DNA of 64,000 nt from Lederbergia sp. NSJ-179 (GTDB lineage Bacteria; Bacillota; Bacilli; Bacillales; Bacillaceae_C). The stretch's first letter is position 1. The number at the start of each line of letters is the position of its first letter. Location of the stretch: the NCBI RefSeq assembly GCF_022867885.1, contig NZ_JALIFP010000012.1, positions 1-64,000 on the forward strand, written 5' to 3'. The position numbers and the translations under genes were made by a program. Below the pieces are notes generated by a model. The model had not been told where the DNA came from, made no database searches, and saw only the letters and a program-made list of their open reading frames with translations. Shown here piece by piece: positions 43,499 through 52,611 of this stretch.

Positions 43499-44098
43499 TT
43501 ATAAGATCTGCTTCTCTTTAAAATAAGAAAATATTTTTTCAACCGATTGTTGAATGGTTATTTGATCGGTGTTAATCGTGATTTCCGGATCATCGGGAGT
43601 TTCATATGGAGAAGATATTCCTGTAAAATCCGCAATTTTCCCATTTCTCGCTTTTTGATATAAGCCTTTAGGGTCGCGTTTTTCACATATTTGAATGGGG
43701 CAATGTAAATAAACTTCAATAAACTCTTCGGGTTCAAGCATATTTCTGACAATCTCCCTGTCTTCACGGAAGGGAGAAATAAATGCGGTCGAAACAATTT
43801 GACCGCTGTCTACAAATAGTTTCGCTACTTCTCCAATTCTACGAATATTTTCCTTTCGATCCTCAACCCGAAAACCTAAATCTCGGTTGAGGCCGTGTCG
43901 TATATTATCCCCATCTAATACATAGCTGCTAACACCAAGTTGAAATAATTTATAGTCAACGGCATTGGCTAACGTCGATTTCCCTGACCCCGATAATCCG
44001 GTAAACCAAAGTACACAACTTTTATGACCATTCAAGACATGACGATTTTCCTTTGTGACTGTTGAATGATGCCATGTAATGTGATTAGTCGCTTCCAT
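43499..44098 (-). CDS. cysC: Adenylylsulfate (APS) kinase
   Basis: A 199-residue P-loop kinase that phosphorylates APS at the 3' position to PAPS. Walker A is GLSGSGKST (about 34-42), followed by [18 protein letters not shown], the APS-binding stretch, and the lid [11 protein letters not shown]; all are as in functional CysC. ATG at 44098 with AGGAAA upstream. Last gene of the five-gene operon, 12 bases after sat. In B. subtilis the corresponding gene is yisZ, beside yitA and yitB. Confidence 0.93.
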   Translation of the reverse strand: MEATNHITWHHSTVTKENRHVLNGHKSCVLWFTGLSGSGKSTLANAVDYKLFQLGVSSYVLDGDNIRHGLNRDLGFRVEDRKENIRRIGEVAKLFVDSGQIVSTAFISPFREDREIVRNMLEPEEFIEVYLHCPIQICEKRDPKGLYQKARNGKIADFTGISSPYETPDDPEITINTDQITIQQSVEKIFSYFKEKQIL

Positions 44099-44110
44099 TT
44101 CCTACACCCT

Positions 44111-45256
44111 TTAGCTTTTTATATAGAGTTCCTGCATCCCTTGAATCAAAATGGCGACTACTTCAGGACGGCTGAATTCTTTTGGCGGTTGTTTCCCGTT
44201 TTTTAATAGCTCTCTTACTTTTGTACCCGATAAAATAACCCGATCCTCCAGATTATGGGGGCATGTTTTTTCCGATGCCATGTTTTCACATTTTCTGCAG
44301 TAAAAGCTATGTTCAAAAAATAAAGGTGTAATCCCCAATTCTTCTTCTTTAAAAGAACTGAATATTTTTTGCGAATCATATGTTCCATAATAATCGCCAA
44401 CCCCGGCATGATCTCTGCCGACAATAAAATGAGTACAACCAAAATTCTTTCGTACGATGGCATGAAAAATAGCTTCTCTTGGACCTGCATAACGCATAGC
44501 TGCCGGAAAAACAGACAAGAATACCCGATCTTTCGGATAATAATGTTCGAGTAGCACCTGATAGCTTTTCATGCGGATATCACTTGGGATATCATCTGCT
44601 TTCGTTTCCCCTACAAGAGGATTCAAAAAAAGACCATCCACATTTTCTAATGCTGTTTTTTGAATATATTCATGCGCCCGATGAACCGGATTTCGAGTTT
44701 GGAAACCGACCACCGTTTTCCAGCCTAATTCTTTAAATTTGGCTCTTGTTTCAATCGGATCTAAATAAAACGTTTCAAATTTATCTTTTTCCGGCCTTTT
44801 TATAAGGGTAATGGGACCTCCTAAATAAAAATCAGGACGGTTGAACAGCTTATTAACACCTGGGTGAGCCATTTCCGTTGTTTTATAGACCATTTCGGCT
44901 TCAAACCTTTTGTCAGAAGCGTAGATCTCCTCGATTTCCATGCATCCATAAACGGTTCCGTTATGAGTAAGATTGACCGTTTCCCCCTCTTTAAGTTCCA
45001 TCGCTTTCTGTTTGTCGACTTGTAATGTAATTGGGATTGACCAAGGAAGCCCGGATGACAGTCTCATATTTTGAACGACAGAGTCATAATCTGCTTTTCC
45101 CATAAAGCCTTTAAGCGGACTATAGCCTCCATTTGCCAGTAATTCTAAATCGCTTAATTCTACATTATCCAGTTCGACATCATTAAGGAATAAATCATTC
45201 CCTAACGCAGGATTGATTCGATTCACTAATTTTCCGCCATGTGGTACACTAATCAC
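44111..45256 (-). CDS. sat: Sulfate adenylyltransferase (ATP sulfurylase)
   Basis: A 381-residue enzyme that makes APS from ATP and sulfate. The nucleotide-binding [11 protein letters not shown] is at about 196-206 and [12 protein letters not shown] at about 291-302. A C-terminal cysteine cluster ([13 protein letters not shown], about 329-341) is the zinc-like site of bacterial dissimilatory-type Sat proteins. Starts at a GTG (45256) with GAGGGG upstream. Second last in the operon, between cysH and cysC. Confidence 0.94.
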   Translation of the reverse strand: MISVPHGGKLVNRINPALGNDLFLNDVELDNVELSDLELLANGGYSPLKGFMGKADYDSVVQNMRLSSGLPWSIPITLQVDKQKAMELKEGETVNLTHNGTVYGCMEIEEIYASDKRFEAEMVYKTTEMAHPGVNKLFNRPDFYLGGPITLIKRPEKDKFETFYLDPIETRAKFKELGWKTVVGFQTRNPVHRAHEYIQKTALENVDGLFLNPLVGETKADDIPSDIRMKSYQVLLEHYYPKDRVFLSVFPAAMRYAGPREAIFHAIVRKNFGCTHFIVGRDHAGVGDYYGTYDSQKIFSSFKEEELGITPLFFEHSFYCRKCENMASEKTCPHNLEDRVILSGTKVRELLKNGKQPPKEFSRPEVVAILIQGMQELYIKS

Positions 45257-45292
45257 TATTTTTTCCCCTCCACTTCTTTACCTAAAAACATT

Positions 45293-46003
45293 TTATTTCA
45301 AGTGAAGCCCGCATTCCGTTTTAGAGTGTCCCACCCATCTACCTGCACGAGAGTCCCCCATCTCAGAAACAGGTACCGTGCATGGTGCACAGCCGATACT
45401 TGGATAGCCTTTATCATGTAGTGGATTATATGGCAGCTTGTTTACATGAATATAGGTTAAAACATCTTCCCATGTCCAATGAATAAGCGGACAAATTTTT
45501 ATGTTATGGAATTTTTCGTCTTTATTAATTAATTGGGTATGACGGCGCAGAGGTGACTGATCCCTCCTTAGCCCGGAAATCCAGGCTTTTGCATCCTTTA
45601 ATCCTTCCCTAAGGGGTAATACCTTTCGAATGTGACAACAAAGATTTGGATTATGGCGCCATAATTCTTCCCCTTGCCGTTTGGCCTGCTCCTCTAGAGA
45701 TACCTTTGGCTTCATCATTTTGATGTTCAATGAAGGATAACGCTTCTTTACTTTTTCAATTAATTCATAGGTCTCCGGAAAATGGAGACCGGTATCCAAG
45801 AAAAGAATGGTTGCCTTTTTATTCACCTTATAAATTAAATCAATTAATACGATCCCCTCTGCTCCAAAGCTGCAGGCATAAACAATCTCATCTCCATATT
45901 CATGAAAAGCCCATTTCAATACCTCTAAAAAATCTGGCTGTTGCTCCATCAAGTCAGCAATCTTTTGTTCATCCCAATTTTCATACGTTAACATCTCCGT
46001 CAA
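45293..46003 (-). CDS. cysH: Adenylylsulfate/PAPS reductase
   Basis: A 236-residue enzyme that reduces activated sulfate to sulfite with thioredoxin. The PP-loop is [13 protein letters not shown] (about 44-56). The cysteine pairs CC (about 123-124) and CAPC (about 206-209) are those that bind a 4Fe-4S cluster in APS-using reductases, and the catalytic ECGLH ends the chain. So it can use APS, with or without PAPS. It starts at a TTG (46003) with GGGGGG upstream, four bases after the phosphatase gene. Confidence 0.92.
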   Translation of the reverse strand: MTEMLTYENWDEQKIADLMEQQPDFLEVLKWAFHEYGDEIVYACSFGAEGIVLIDLIYKVNKKATILFLDTGLHFPETYELIEKVKKRYPSLNIKMMKPKVSLEEQAKRQGEELWRHNPNLCCHIRKVLPLREGLKDAKAWISGLRRDQSPLRRHTQLINKDEKFHNIKICPLIHWTWEDVLTYIHVNKLPYNPLHDKGYPSIGCAPCTVPVSEMGDSRAGRWVGHSKTECGLHLK

Positions 46004-46007
46004 TGAT

Positions 46008-46568
46008 CTAGCCCCCCGTCTCTATCTTTCTTTCTTCAGAATGAATGGATAAAGTGACACATTCATTGTTTTTGAGGATGATTTTATTCATATGGTTGAT
46101 ATGACCGAACATGGAATAGGAGATCACCGCTCGAATCCAGGCCCCGTGACCAAAGACTAAAATATTGTTGAACTCCTTATATTTTTCTAAAAACGAAACG
46201 ATTCTTTCTTCGAAACGATTCATGCTTTCTCCCAACATTAATTCTTTAGGGTGATGGATCCATTGGTTCCCAAATTTTTCATGAAGTTTTTTCTTTGGAA
46301 GTCCTTCAAAGCGCCCAAAATCTAATTCATCTAGTAATTCTTCTGTCTCCCACTTGTAACCGTAGATCTGTGCCGTTTGCTGGGTTCTTGTTAATGTACT
46401 TGCTAGCACACAATCAAATGGAGAAAGTTCCTTAAGGAGCCGTTGATTATTAGCCATTCCCTTTTGAACATCCTCTGTAATGGGAGAGATGCCAATATCT
46501 CTTCTGCCTTGCAGCCATGTTTTCTTATTCCATTCTGTTGGGAGATGTCTTATAAAAGTAGCTCGCAT
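46008..46568 (-). CDS. Histidine phosphatase family protein (candidate phosphosulfolactate phosphatase)
   Basis: A 186-residue enzyme of the phosphoglycerate-mutase-like superfamily. The phospho-accepting His is in IRHLPTEWN (Leu in place of the common Gly), the paired Arg near 60 (TRTQQTA), acid Glu near 83 and the second His in VFGHGAW (about 138). Its start overlaps the end of the phosphosulfolactate synthase gene by 19 bases. By position it is a good candidate for removing phosphate from phosphosulfolactate, the step done by ComB in archaea; this is an inference from context. Confidence 0.8.
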   Translation of the reverse strand: MRATFIRHLPTEWNKKTWLQGRRDIGISPITEDVQKGMANNQRLLKELSPFDCVLASTLTRTQQTAQIYGYKWETEELLDELDFGRFEGLPKKKLHEKFGNQWIHHPKELMLGESMNRFEERIVSFLEKYKEFNNILVFGHGAWIRAVISYSMFGHINHMNKIILKNNECVTLSIHSEERKIETGG

Positions 46569-47320
46569 TTGCGTTCTCCTAAATAAAACGTTTCACTCCT
46601 AAGACCGCAGCGCTGAGCTTCTAACACTAAAACATCACTTAGCTTTACATTTCCTACATTAACGTTCGGACCCATTTCTTTTATAAAATACATTTGCTGT
46701 TTGGGAATAGGTGCTTCAAAAATGACTTTGTTTTGATCGACATCTTTCATTACTTCATGTATCAAATCAGCTTTAATGTTGCCCCCTTTTTCATAGATCC
46801 CGGCGGTGCCTGAATCTCTTCCCTCTGTAATGACATAATCACACCCTGCTTCAAGGAATACCTTGATTTCTTCCTTCCATTCGGAAATAGGCATTTCCTT
46901 ATTGGCATCCTTTGATCCGACCTCTGCAATGACGTGGAAATCCTTTTTAAGTTGAGAAATCATAGTAAGACGTTCATCAAGTGGAATATCTAAGGTCCCA
47001 TTCGAAACTTCGATCCATTCAATGCCTAAATCTTGTAAATACGCTTGATATTCCGGAATTTTATCTTGGTCATAGCATTTTTCAAATAAAGTTCCTCCGA
47101 AATAAGGCTTTACACCATATTCCTTATACATGGCTACCTTTTGCTTAATGTTTGGCGTTACATAAGCAGAGCCAATTCCCATTTTGGCGATATCAATGAT
47201 ATGGCTGTAATCGGAGAGGATATTTTCTAATTCTCTTATTGGTGTTCCCAAGTCGATAACCGACGTTAAACCATATGTTCTTATACCAGATGTTCTTTTA
47301 GGTAAGGTTAAAAAATCCAT
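46550..47320 (-). CDS. yitC: Phosphosulfolactate synthase (ComA/YitC)
   Basis: A 256-residue TIM-barrel enzyme that adds sulfite to phosphoenolpyruvate to give 2-phospho-3-sulfolactate. The family pattern is clear: PKRTSGIRTYGLTSVIDLG near the start, HIIDIAKMGIGSAY, KPYFGGTLFE, EVSNGTLDI, VIAEVGSKDA and ITEGRDSGTAGIYE. The ATG at 47320 has GGAGG seven bases upstream; the longer frame to 47377 is not supported. First gene of the operon, so the sulfite made by Sat, CysC and CysH can feed it. B. subtilis spores contain sulfolactate, and yitC is its counterpart. Confidence 0.92.
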   Translation of the reverse strand: MDFLTLPKRTSGIRTYGLTSVIDLGTPIRELENILSDYSHIIDIAKMGIGSAYVTPNIKQKVAMYKEYGVKPYFGGTLFEKCYDQDKIPEYQAYLQDLGIEWIEVSNGTLDIPLDERLTMISQLKKDFHVIAEVGSKDANKEMPISEWKEEIKVFLEAGCDYVITEGRDSGTAGIYEKGGNIKADLIHEVMKDVDQNKVIFEAPIPKQQMYFIKEMGPNVNVGNVKLSDVLVLEAQRCGLRSETFYLGERKCELLL

Positions 47321-47580
47321 CGGGACGCCTCCTCTATTTTTGATGAAGGTAAAGGGGCTCCAAAGCAGAAAAATCATTTAAAATGGCTTTGATCTAATGA
47401 CGAACCCCTTTGAACAACCAGAAAATAATGATGGTCCATATGTAGGATAGATTATTCAAACATTAGGCGAATGTGTAAATAATCTCCCTTTCTCAAAGAA
47501 TTAGGCTATTGCCTAGTATAAAGTGGACTTCACTACAAACAATAATAGGACTCTATTCCACTGTGAGGGGTGTTTGATCA

Positions 47581-48825
47581 TTGCAAAAGCAAAAAAATAA
47601 AGGCTTGGCCATTTTCGCAATCGGTTCAATCCCGCTTATTCTTGTTCTGGGTAATTCTATGTTGATTCCTATCCTGCCGAAAATGAAAACAGAACTGGAC
47701 GTTTCTCAATTTAAAGTCAGCCTAGTCATTTCCGTTTTTTCGATTGCAGCAGCGATATCCATTCCTGTTCTGGGGTATTTATCCGATCGTTTTTCCCGAA
47801 AAGCGATTATCATCCCCGCCCTTATTTTATACGGAAGCGGCGGACTTTTAGCTGGTGTTGCAGCAGGTTGGTTTTCCAATGCTTATATGTGGATTATGGC
47901 TGGCAGGCTTTTACAAGGAATTGGAGCTGCTGGGACGGCACCGATAGCGATGGCGTTAACAGGAGATTTATTTAAAGGGGGCGAACAGAGCCGGGTTTTA
48001 GGTTTAGTCGAAGCCTCTAATGGTTTCGGAAAGGTCATTAGCCCGATTCTTGGGTCTCTTCTAGCCATTCTCTTCTGGTATGCGGCTTTTTTTGCCTTTC
48101 CGATTTTTTGTCTTATTTCGATTTTGTTAACGATATTTTTTGTAAAGGAGAAAAAGGCGGAAAAAGAACCACCACCCATTGGTCAATACGCGAAGGGGCT
48201 TGTTTCCGTTTTTAAAACGGAAGGACGGTGGCTATTTGCTACTTATTTAACAGGTGCTGTCTGTTTATTTACTTTATTCGGCATCCTCTTTTATATTTCA
48301 GATATTCTCGAAAAAGATCATAATATTAACGGGGTTCTGAAAGGATGCATATTAGCCATTCCCCTTTTGATTATGACGATTACCTCTTATATTACGGGAA
48401 GTAAAATCGGAAAAAAGATGAGACGGATGAAAACATTGATTATACTTGGGCTGTTGCTCATGACCATTTCCTTTGCAACGCTGGTTTTCTTTAGGAATCT
48501 TATCCCCTTTTTTTCGGTCCTTGGCATCAGCAGCATTGGTACTGGACTCGTTCTTCCATGTATAAATAGCTTTATTACAGGTTCAGTCCCTTCAGCCCGT
48601 AGAGGATTTGTTACATCCCTATACGGATCTGTCCGATTTTTAGGTGTTGCGATTGGACCGCCTATTTTTAGCACTTTGATGGAATGGTCCAGAACAGGAA
48701 TGTTCTTAACAACTGCCGGTTTAACTCTGTTTGTTGGATTACTCTGTCTTGTTCTTATCCATGTGAATAAAAAAGAGCCATCAGATGATCGTGACACGTT
48801 ATTTGATAAAGTACAGTTTACGTAA
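47581..48825 (+). CDS. MFS transporter
   Basis: A 414-residue protein with 12 membrane segments. The loop 2-3 motif [15 protein letters not shown] (65-79) and the TM4-5 region [19 protein letters not shown] mark it as a drug/H+ antiporter-1 type facilitator like Bmr or YitG. It starts at a TTG (47581), eight bases after GAGGGGTG. It is divergent from the sulfolactate operon, and the B. subtilis yit region also has an MFS gene nearby (yitG), so export of an organosulfonate is possible, but drug efflux cannot be excluded. Confidence 0.85.
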   Translation: MQKQKNKGLAIFAIGSIPLILVLGNSMLIPILPKMKTELDVSQFKVSLVISVFSIAAAISIPVLGYLSDRFSRKAIIIPALILYGSGGLLAGVAAGWFSNAYMWIMAGRLLQGIGAAGTAPIAMALTGDLFKGGEQSRVLGLVEASNGFGKVISPILGSLLAILFWYAAFFAFPIFCLISILLTIFFVKEKKAEKEPPPIGQYAKGLVSVFKTEGRWLFATYLTGAVCLFTLFGILFYISDILEKDHNINGVLKGCILAIPLLIMTITSYITGSKIGKKMRRMKTLIILGLLLMTISFATLVFFRNLIPFFSVLGISSIGTGLVLPCINSFITGSVPSARRGFVTSLYGSVRFLGVAIGPPIFSTLMEWSRTGMFLTTAGLTLFVGLLCLVLIHVNKKEPSDDRDTLFDKVQFT

Positions 48826-48839
48826 AGGAGTAGAACGAA

Positions 48840-49127
48840 TTGGAAATTTATTTCTCCCCTGAGGTGATAACCCCTCAATTTCAAGTATTAAATGTCGTAA
48901 ATTCTGCTAATAAAGCTGTTGGGAATGTAGCGCTTTTATTCGATGAAAAAAAGCTCTACGTTTATGGAATTTTAGAGGAAGAAGGAGTTGGAGAGGATTT
49001 TAAAGATTTAGTCACTCCTTATTTAAAAGGATTAGCGAAGGCAAAATCGGACCTAGTTATTTTCTCCTGCCTGTATGTTGGGTGTAAAAAAATTCAGCTG
49101 AATCAGGAAGAAAACAATCAAAGCTAA
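48840..49127 (+). CDS. Small protein of unknown function
   Basis: A 95-residue protein from a TTG at 48840 with AAGGAG nine bases upstream, 14 bases after the MFS stop, so it is co-transcribed. It has no membrane segment. The first half looks like beta strands (NVALLFDEKKLYVYGIL), the second like a helix with KDLVTPYLKGLAKAKSD then VIFSCLYVGC. I do not recognise the family; two cysteines near the C terminus may matter. Confidence 0.65.
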   Translation: MEIYFSPEVITPQFQVLNVVNSANKAVGNVALLFDEKKLYVYGILEEEGVGEDFKDLVTPYLKGLAKAKSDLVIFSCLYVGCKKIQLNQEENNQS

Positions 49128-49329
49128 CCATTTGCTTGAAATTTAAACCAGAATTTGGAAAGATTAAATTTGTTAAGGGATAGACACCGTTTCGGGATCT
49201 GTCCCTTTTTTATATTAAGTAACAAGACCAATGACCATTACATAAAATTAAAAAGAGTTTTAACTCTAGGTATCACAGAGGTTGACTCTGTAAAGGTAAA
49301 AATAAAAGAAAGTCTGGAGCGTGTGCCCA

Positions 49330-50094
49330 ATGAGTATCGGGATTATTATAATGGGGCTCTTGATTGGTTTTATGGTCGGACTAACCGGTGTAGGGGGTGC
49401 AGCATTGTTAACACCCATTTTAATTTTATTAGGGATCAATCCATCTATTGCTGTAGGCACAGATTTGGTATACAATTCCATCACAAAATTTTTTGGTTCT
49501 TTGCAGCATTGGCGACAGAAGACGATAAATTTTACCTTAGTGAAATACCTTGCCATCGGAAGTATACCAAGTGCGATTTGTGCCGTTGGACTCCTCCACC
49601 TATTTGATTCTTTTTTTGGCAATCAAGAGCAAGTGATTAAACATGCATTAGGGTATGTTTTAATTTTAGTCGCCTTGGGGACACTTATCAAAACATTCGG
49701 AAAGGGAAAAATTGAATTTAATCGCCTGCAAATGAAGCCTTTGCAGGAAAAAAAGACCTTAACGATTGCCATTGGGGCCATTTTAGGTTTTATGGTCGGA
49801 CTGACATCGATTGGAGCCGGTTCGTTGTTCGCTTTAGTCATGCTTCATCTATACAGGTTAAAGACTTCAGAGTTGGTGGGAACCGATATTTGTCATGCAT
49901 TTTTATTAGTCACCGCAGCTGGAATCATGCATGCCGGGATTGGAAATGTAGATTACCTGTTAACATTTAATCTTTTATTCGGCTCGATACCAGGTGTAAT
50001 CTTGGGAAGCACCTTATCATCCAAATTGCCCGTAAAACCTTTAAGAGCAATCATGGCGTTAATGATTTTATTTAGCGGATTCAAATTAATTTAG
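49330..50094 (+). CDS. TSUP/TauE-SafE family membrane protein
   Basis: A 254-residue protein with about eight membrane segments and the internal repeat of the TSUP family: GLLIGFMVGLTGVGGAALLTP at the N terminus is echoed by GAILGFMVGLTSIGAGSLFA at about 147-166. Family members export sulfite, sulfoacetate or sulfonates, or import them. ATG at 49330 with GGAG ten bases upstream; a GTG at 49321 is too close to it. Placed beside the sulfite/sulfolactate genes it may prevent sulfite build-up; this is context-based. Confidence 0.85.
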   Translation: MSIGIIIMGLLIGFMVGLTGVGGAALLTPILILLGINPSIAVGTDLVYNSITKFFGSLQHWRQKTINFTLVKYLAIGSIPSAICAVGLLHLFDSFFGNQEQVIKHALGYVLILVALGTLIKTFGKGKIEFNRLQMKPLQEKKTLTIAIGAILGFMVGLTSIGAGSLFALVMLHLYRLKTSELVGTDICHAFLLVTAAGIMHAGIGNVDYLLTFNLLFGSIPGVILGSTLSSKLPVKPLRAIMALMILFSGFKLI

Positions 50095-50130
50095 AAAATG
50101 GTATTACTTAGCGGTAAATGCAGGATACTA

Positions 50131-50222
50131 AGGCGCGTGCGACGTACAAGACGTAGTAATTCAGGCGACGTCGCTGCCCTAGCCCGCCGACAGGACGTCG
50201 CGAACTTGTCCGCTGCACGCCA
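50131..50222 (-). repeat. Short-hairpin element (element E), related to 36181-36315
   Basis: On the minus strand AAGTTCGCGACGTCCTGTCG aligns with AAGTTCGCGCCGTCCTGGCG of element D. The hairpin is CGAC-GTCCT-GTCG here and CGCC-GTCCT-GGCG there: one base pair changes from C-G to A-T while the loop stays. A weaker TAC-GTCTT-GTA hairpin lies at about 50137-50149. Confidence 0.75.
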
Positions 50223-50346
50223 AGTGGAGAATATATCCATTTTTGATTTTTCCCTAGAGGAATCGGAAATGGAACTGATTGCCACATTAACCCGTCCTGA
50301 CGGGTGGTTGAGTGATCAAGATCCTGCGACAGATGAGGAATACTAG
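50220..50346 (+). pseudogene. Aldo/keto reductase C-terminal fragment
   Basis: The frame ending at 50346 reads RQVENISIFDFSLEESEMEL and continues to RPDGWLSDQDPATDEEY, which is the C-terminal end of aldo/keto reductases (ENIxIFDFxLxxEDM...DxR...PDP). Everything upstream of about 50220 is the hairpin repeat, so the body of the gene is gone and the repeat abuts the relic. Confidence 0.7.
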
Positions 50347-50363
50347 GATTCTTTTGATAAAGG

Positions 50364-50393
50364 AAAAGGCGATTTGGGAATGAATCGCCTTTT
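50364..50393. terminator. Bidirectional terminator left of the siderophore locus
   Basis: AAAAGGCGATT/AATCGCCTTTT, 8-base loop, T-runs on both strands. Almost identical to the terminator at 55768-55804 on the other side of the locus. Confidence 0.85.
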
Positions 50394-50413
50394 CTCATAA
50401 TCGTATACCCGCC

Positions 50414-51271
50414 CTATTCCGCCACCGCTTTCCTCCCCGATTGGCTGTAAGAAGCTGCCTTTTGTTGATTGACATTCGCAAACACACAGCGGCCTTTTCC
50501 GTAGGGAATACACATTGGGGTTCCAAAGATGGGGTCGCAGGCGATATTGCATTTCATGTCAAAAACGCTTTTCACTAATTCACTTGTGATAATCTCCTCC
50601 GGTTTTCCTTGGGCAAAAATCTTTTTATCCTTTAAAGCAATGATATGATGAGCATATCTACTCGCTAAATTCAAATCATGCAATACCATAATAATCGTTC
50701 TATTTTCCTTTTCATTTAGCTCAAACAGTAGGTCGAGAACCTCGACTTGATGAGTCATATCTAAATAGGTGGTTGGTTCATCCAATAAGATCATATCTGT
50801 TGCTTGGGCCAATGTTAAGGCAATCCATGCACGCTGGCGCTGTCCACCCGATAGTGAATCCACGTGCCGATCTGCTAATGGGAGCATGTTCGTGGATTTG
50901 AGTGCATGTTGAACCGCCTCTTCATCCTTTTGTGACCATTGCTTCATCCAGTCACGATAGGGATGTCTTCCTTGCTTTACTAGTTCATACACCGTTAATC
51001 CATCAGGTGTGACTGGGCCTTGTGGCAAAACGGCCATTTTTTTGGCCACATCCTTCGCCCTTAATTTTGCCATATTTTTCCCATTAAAATAAACATGGCC
51101 ATGCTTTGGTTTAAGCAAACGAGCAAGAGAACGTAATAAAGTGGATTTCCCACAACCATTTGGACCAATGAATACGGTAATTTCCCCTTTTGGTATTTCT
51201 ATATTTAATTCATCAATGATGATGGTATCTCCAAACCCGAGCGTTAACTGATTCGCTGTTAAAGTTTGCAA
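50414..51271 (-). CDS. Siderophore ABC transporter, ATP-binding protein (FecE/YusV type)
   Basis: About 285 residues; the TTG at 51271 has GGGGAG eight bases upstream (the open frame extends to 51310). Walker A GPNGCGKST, Q-loop VLPQGP, signature LSGGQRQRAWIA, Walker B MILLDEPTTYLD and the H-loop VLHDLN are all intact. A 60-residue C-terminal tail has several Cys (CNIACDP...GRCVF), longer than usual. It powers uptake of ferric siderophore through the two permeases encoded at 52.6-54.6 kb. A Fur box lies upstream. Confidence 0.9.
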   Translation of the reverse strand: MQTLTANQLTLGFGDTIIIDELNIEIPKGEITVFIGPNGCGKSTLLRSLARLLKPKHGHVYFNGKNMAKLRAKDVAKKMAVLPQGPVTPDGLTVYELVKQGRHPYRDWMKQWSQKDEEAVQHALKSTNMLPLADRHVDSLSGGQRQRAWIALTLAQATDMILLDEPTTYLDMTHQVEVLDLLFELNEKENRTIIMVLHDLNLASRYAHHIIALKDKKIFAQGKPEEIITSELVKSVFDMKCNIACDPIFGTPMCIPYGKGRCVFANVNQQKAASYSQSGRKAVAE

Positions 51272-51350
51272 TAAAATCGCTCCCCTATAACCTGAAATAG
51301 CCTCATTCAAGGTATACTCTCATTTTATTTGCCTAATCCTTTGCTGTCAA

Positions 51351-51365
51351 TGAAAATTATTATCA
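51351..51365 (-). promoter_or_regulatory. Fur box of the ATPase gene
   Basis: TGAAAATTATTATCA matches the Bacillus 7-1-7 Fur consensus TGATAATNATTATCA at all but one base. It lies about 80 bases before the ATPase start. Confidence 0.85.
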
Positions 51366-51505
51366 ACTAGTTACCGTTTTCCTTCAAAAAAATATAATTG
51401 CAAGCACAACTAAATTTTCTCGTTTCAATGGACATGGACGCCACTCTACATTGGCCAAACTCCAAATCTTAAAGGTATCCATTTCCACTCTACATTTACT
51501 GTTAA

Positions 51506-51538
51506 AAATGCTGTCCCCTCTATGAAGAGACAGCATTT
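51506..51538 (-). terminator. Terminator of the siderophore-binding lipoprotein gene
   Basis: AAATGCTGTC/GACAGCATTT with an inner TCT/AGA pair; on the minus strand followed by TTTT. It lies three bases after the stop at 51542. Confidence 0.85.
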
Positions 51539-51541
51539 CCA

Positions 51542-52498
51542 TTACTTCACCAACGTATTTAGAATAGAATCAATCGTTTTCTTTGAGGCGATTAATCCCT
51601 TATTTGTCCAACTGTCTGCTTCATTAAGTACATACACCTGTCCGTTTTTCACTGCTGGGATACTGTTCCAAACCTTGCTATTTTTTAAGGTTTCTATTCC
51701 CTCTTCTTCTTCTGCTGCTAATAAAAATATATGATCGGCATCTAGCTCAGACAGTTTTTCAAGTGCGATTGGTTCCCATTGAGGGGCAGCCTCACCTAAC
51801 TCTTCCACAAGCGATGGATAGTTGATGCCTAATTCAGAATAGATGACCTCTGCACTGTGACGGTCTTTTTCGAATAAAAAATACTTTCCACCAATCACCC
51901 ATACAGCAGCGACTGTTTCATCCCCAATCGCTTCCTTTAATTGAACCTTTGCGTCTGCTACCTTTTCTTCATAGTCGTGTAAAGCTTGCTTAGCTTCCTC
52001 TTCTTTTCCGAGCAACTGACCGAAAATGTCTAGTTGTTTACGCCAATCTCCTGTTGTTTCCTCATCCATCACATACGTTGGGGCAATTTTTCTATAGTCC
52101 TCATATGTTCCTTCATAGCTATCTAAATTGTTTTCTAAAATGATCAAATCGGGCTCGAAGCTAAGTATCTGTTCAAGTGGGAGCGTCCATTCGATTTTTG
52201 GTACATCTTTAAGATCCTCCTCTAGATGCGTTTGAACGCTTGTCCCAATGGCCCATTTTGCCACCGGGGTTGCACCAAGAGATAATAAAGCATCTTCATG
52301 AAATGGCGCAATTATTTTCTTAGCCCCTAATGGAATTGTGACCTCTCCCATTTTAGAATCAAGTGTTATTTCTGTATCGTTTTCCACGGGCTTCTCTGGC
52401 TCTGCTGGAGATTTGGTACCTCCACAACCCGCTAATAATAATAACAAAATCGTGAACAGGCTAAAAAAATGTAGGCGTTTTTTAAATATTTCATTCAT
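51542..52498 (-). CDS. Iron-siderophore ABC transporter, substrate-binding lipoprotein
   Basis: A 318-residue lipoprotein: signal peptide with lipobox LLAGC (Cys near residue 25), a Pro/Glu-rich linker, then a type III periplasmic-binding fold: IPLGAKKIIAPFHEDALLSLGATPV, the central helix, and GLIASKKTIDSILNTLVK at the end. ATG at 52498. It captures a ferric siderophore (type not predictable, perhaps hydroxamate or catecholate) outside the membrane. It is transcribed away from the permease genes across a shared region with a Fur box. Confidence 0.88.
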   Translation of the reverse strand: MNEIFKKRLHFFSLFTILLLLLAGCGGTKSPAEPEKPVENDTEITLDSKMGEVTIPLGAKKIIAPFHEDALLSLGATPVAKWAIGTSVQTHLEEDLKDVPKIEWTLPLEQILSFEPDLIILENNLDSYEGTYEDYRKIAPTYVMDEETTGDWRKQLDIFGQLLGKEEEAKQALHDYEEKVADAKVQLKEAIGDETVAAVWVIGGKYFLFEKDRHSAEVIYSELGINYPSLVEELGEAAPQWEPIALEKLSELDADHIFLLAAEEEEGIETLKNSKVWNSIPAVKNGQVYVLNEADSWTNKGLIASKKTIDSILNTLVK

Positions 52499-52538
52499 CT
52501 TGACTTCCCCTTTATGCTATAATAACACTCGAAAACAA

Positions 52539-52553
52539 TGATAATCATTTTCA
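52539..52553. promoter_or_regulatory. Fur box in the divergent promoter region
   Basis: TGATAATCATTTTCA, one mismatch to the 7-1-7 consensus, centred between the binding-protein gene (-) and the permease operon (+). Confidence 0.88.
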
Positions 52554-52611
52554 ATTACAAAGTCAATCACTATTATTCCGTTTTGGAAATATACAGAAAC
52601 AGGGGAGAAGT

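Noticed and set aside
49155-49607. A 150-residue plus-strand protein with HC-rich C terminus
   Set aside because: It is a frame-shifted shadow of the TauE-type membrane protein gene, which has the proper start signal and hydrophobic pattern.
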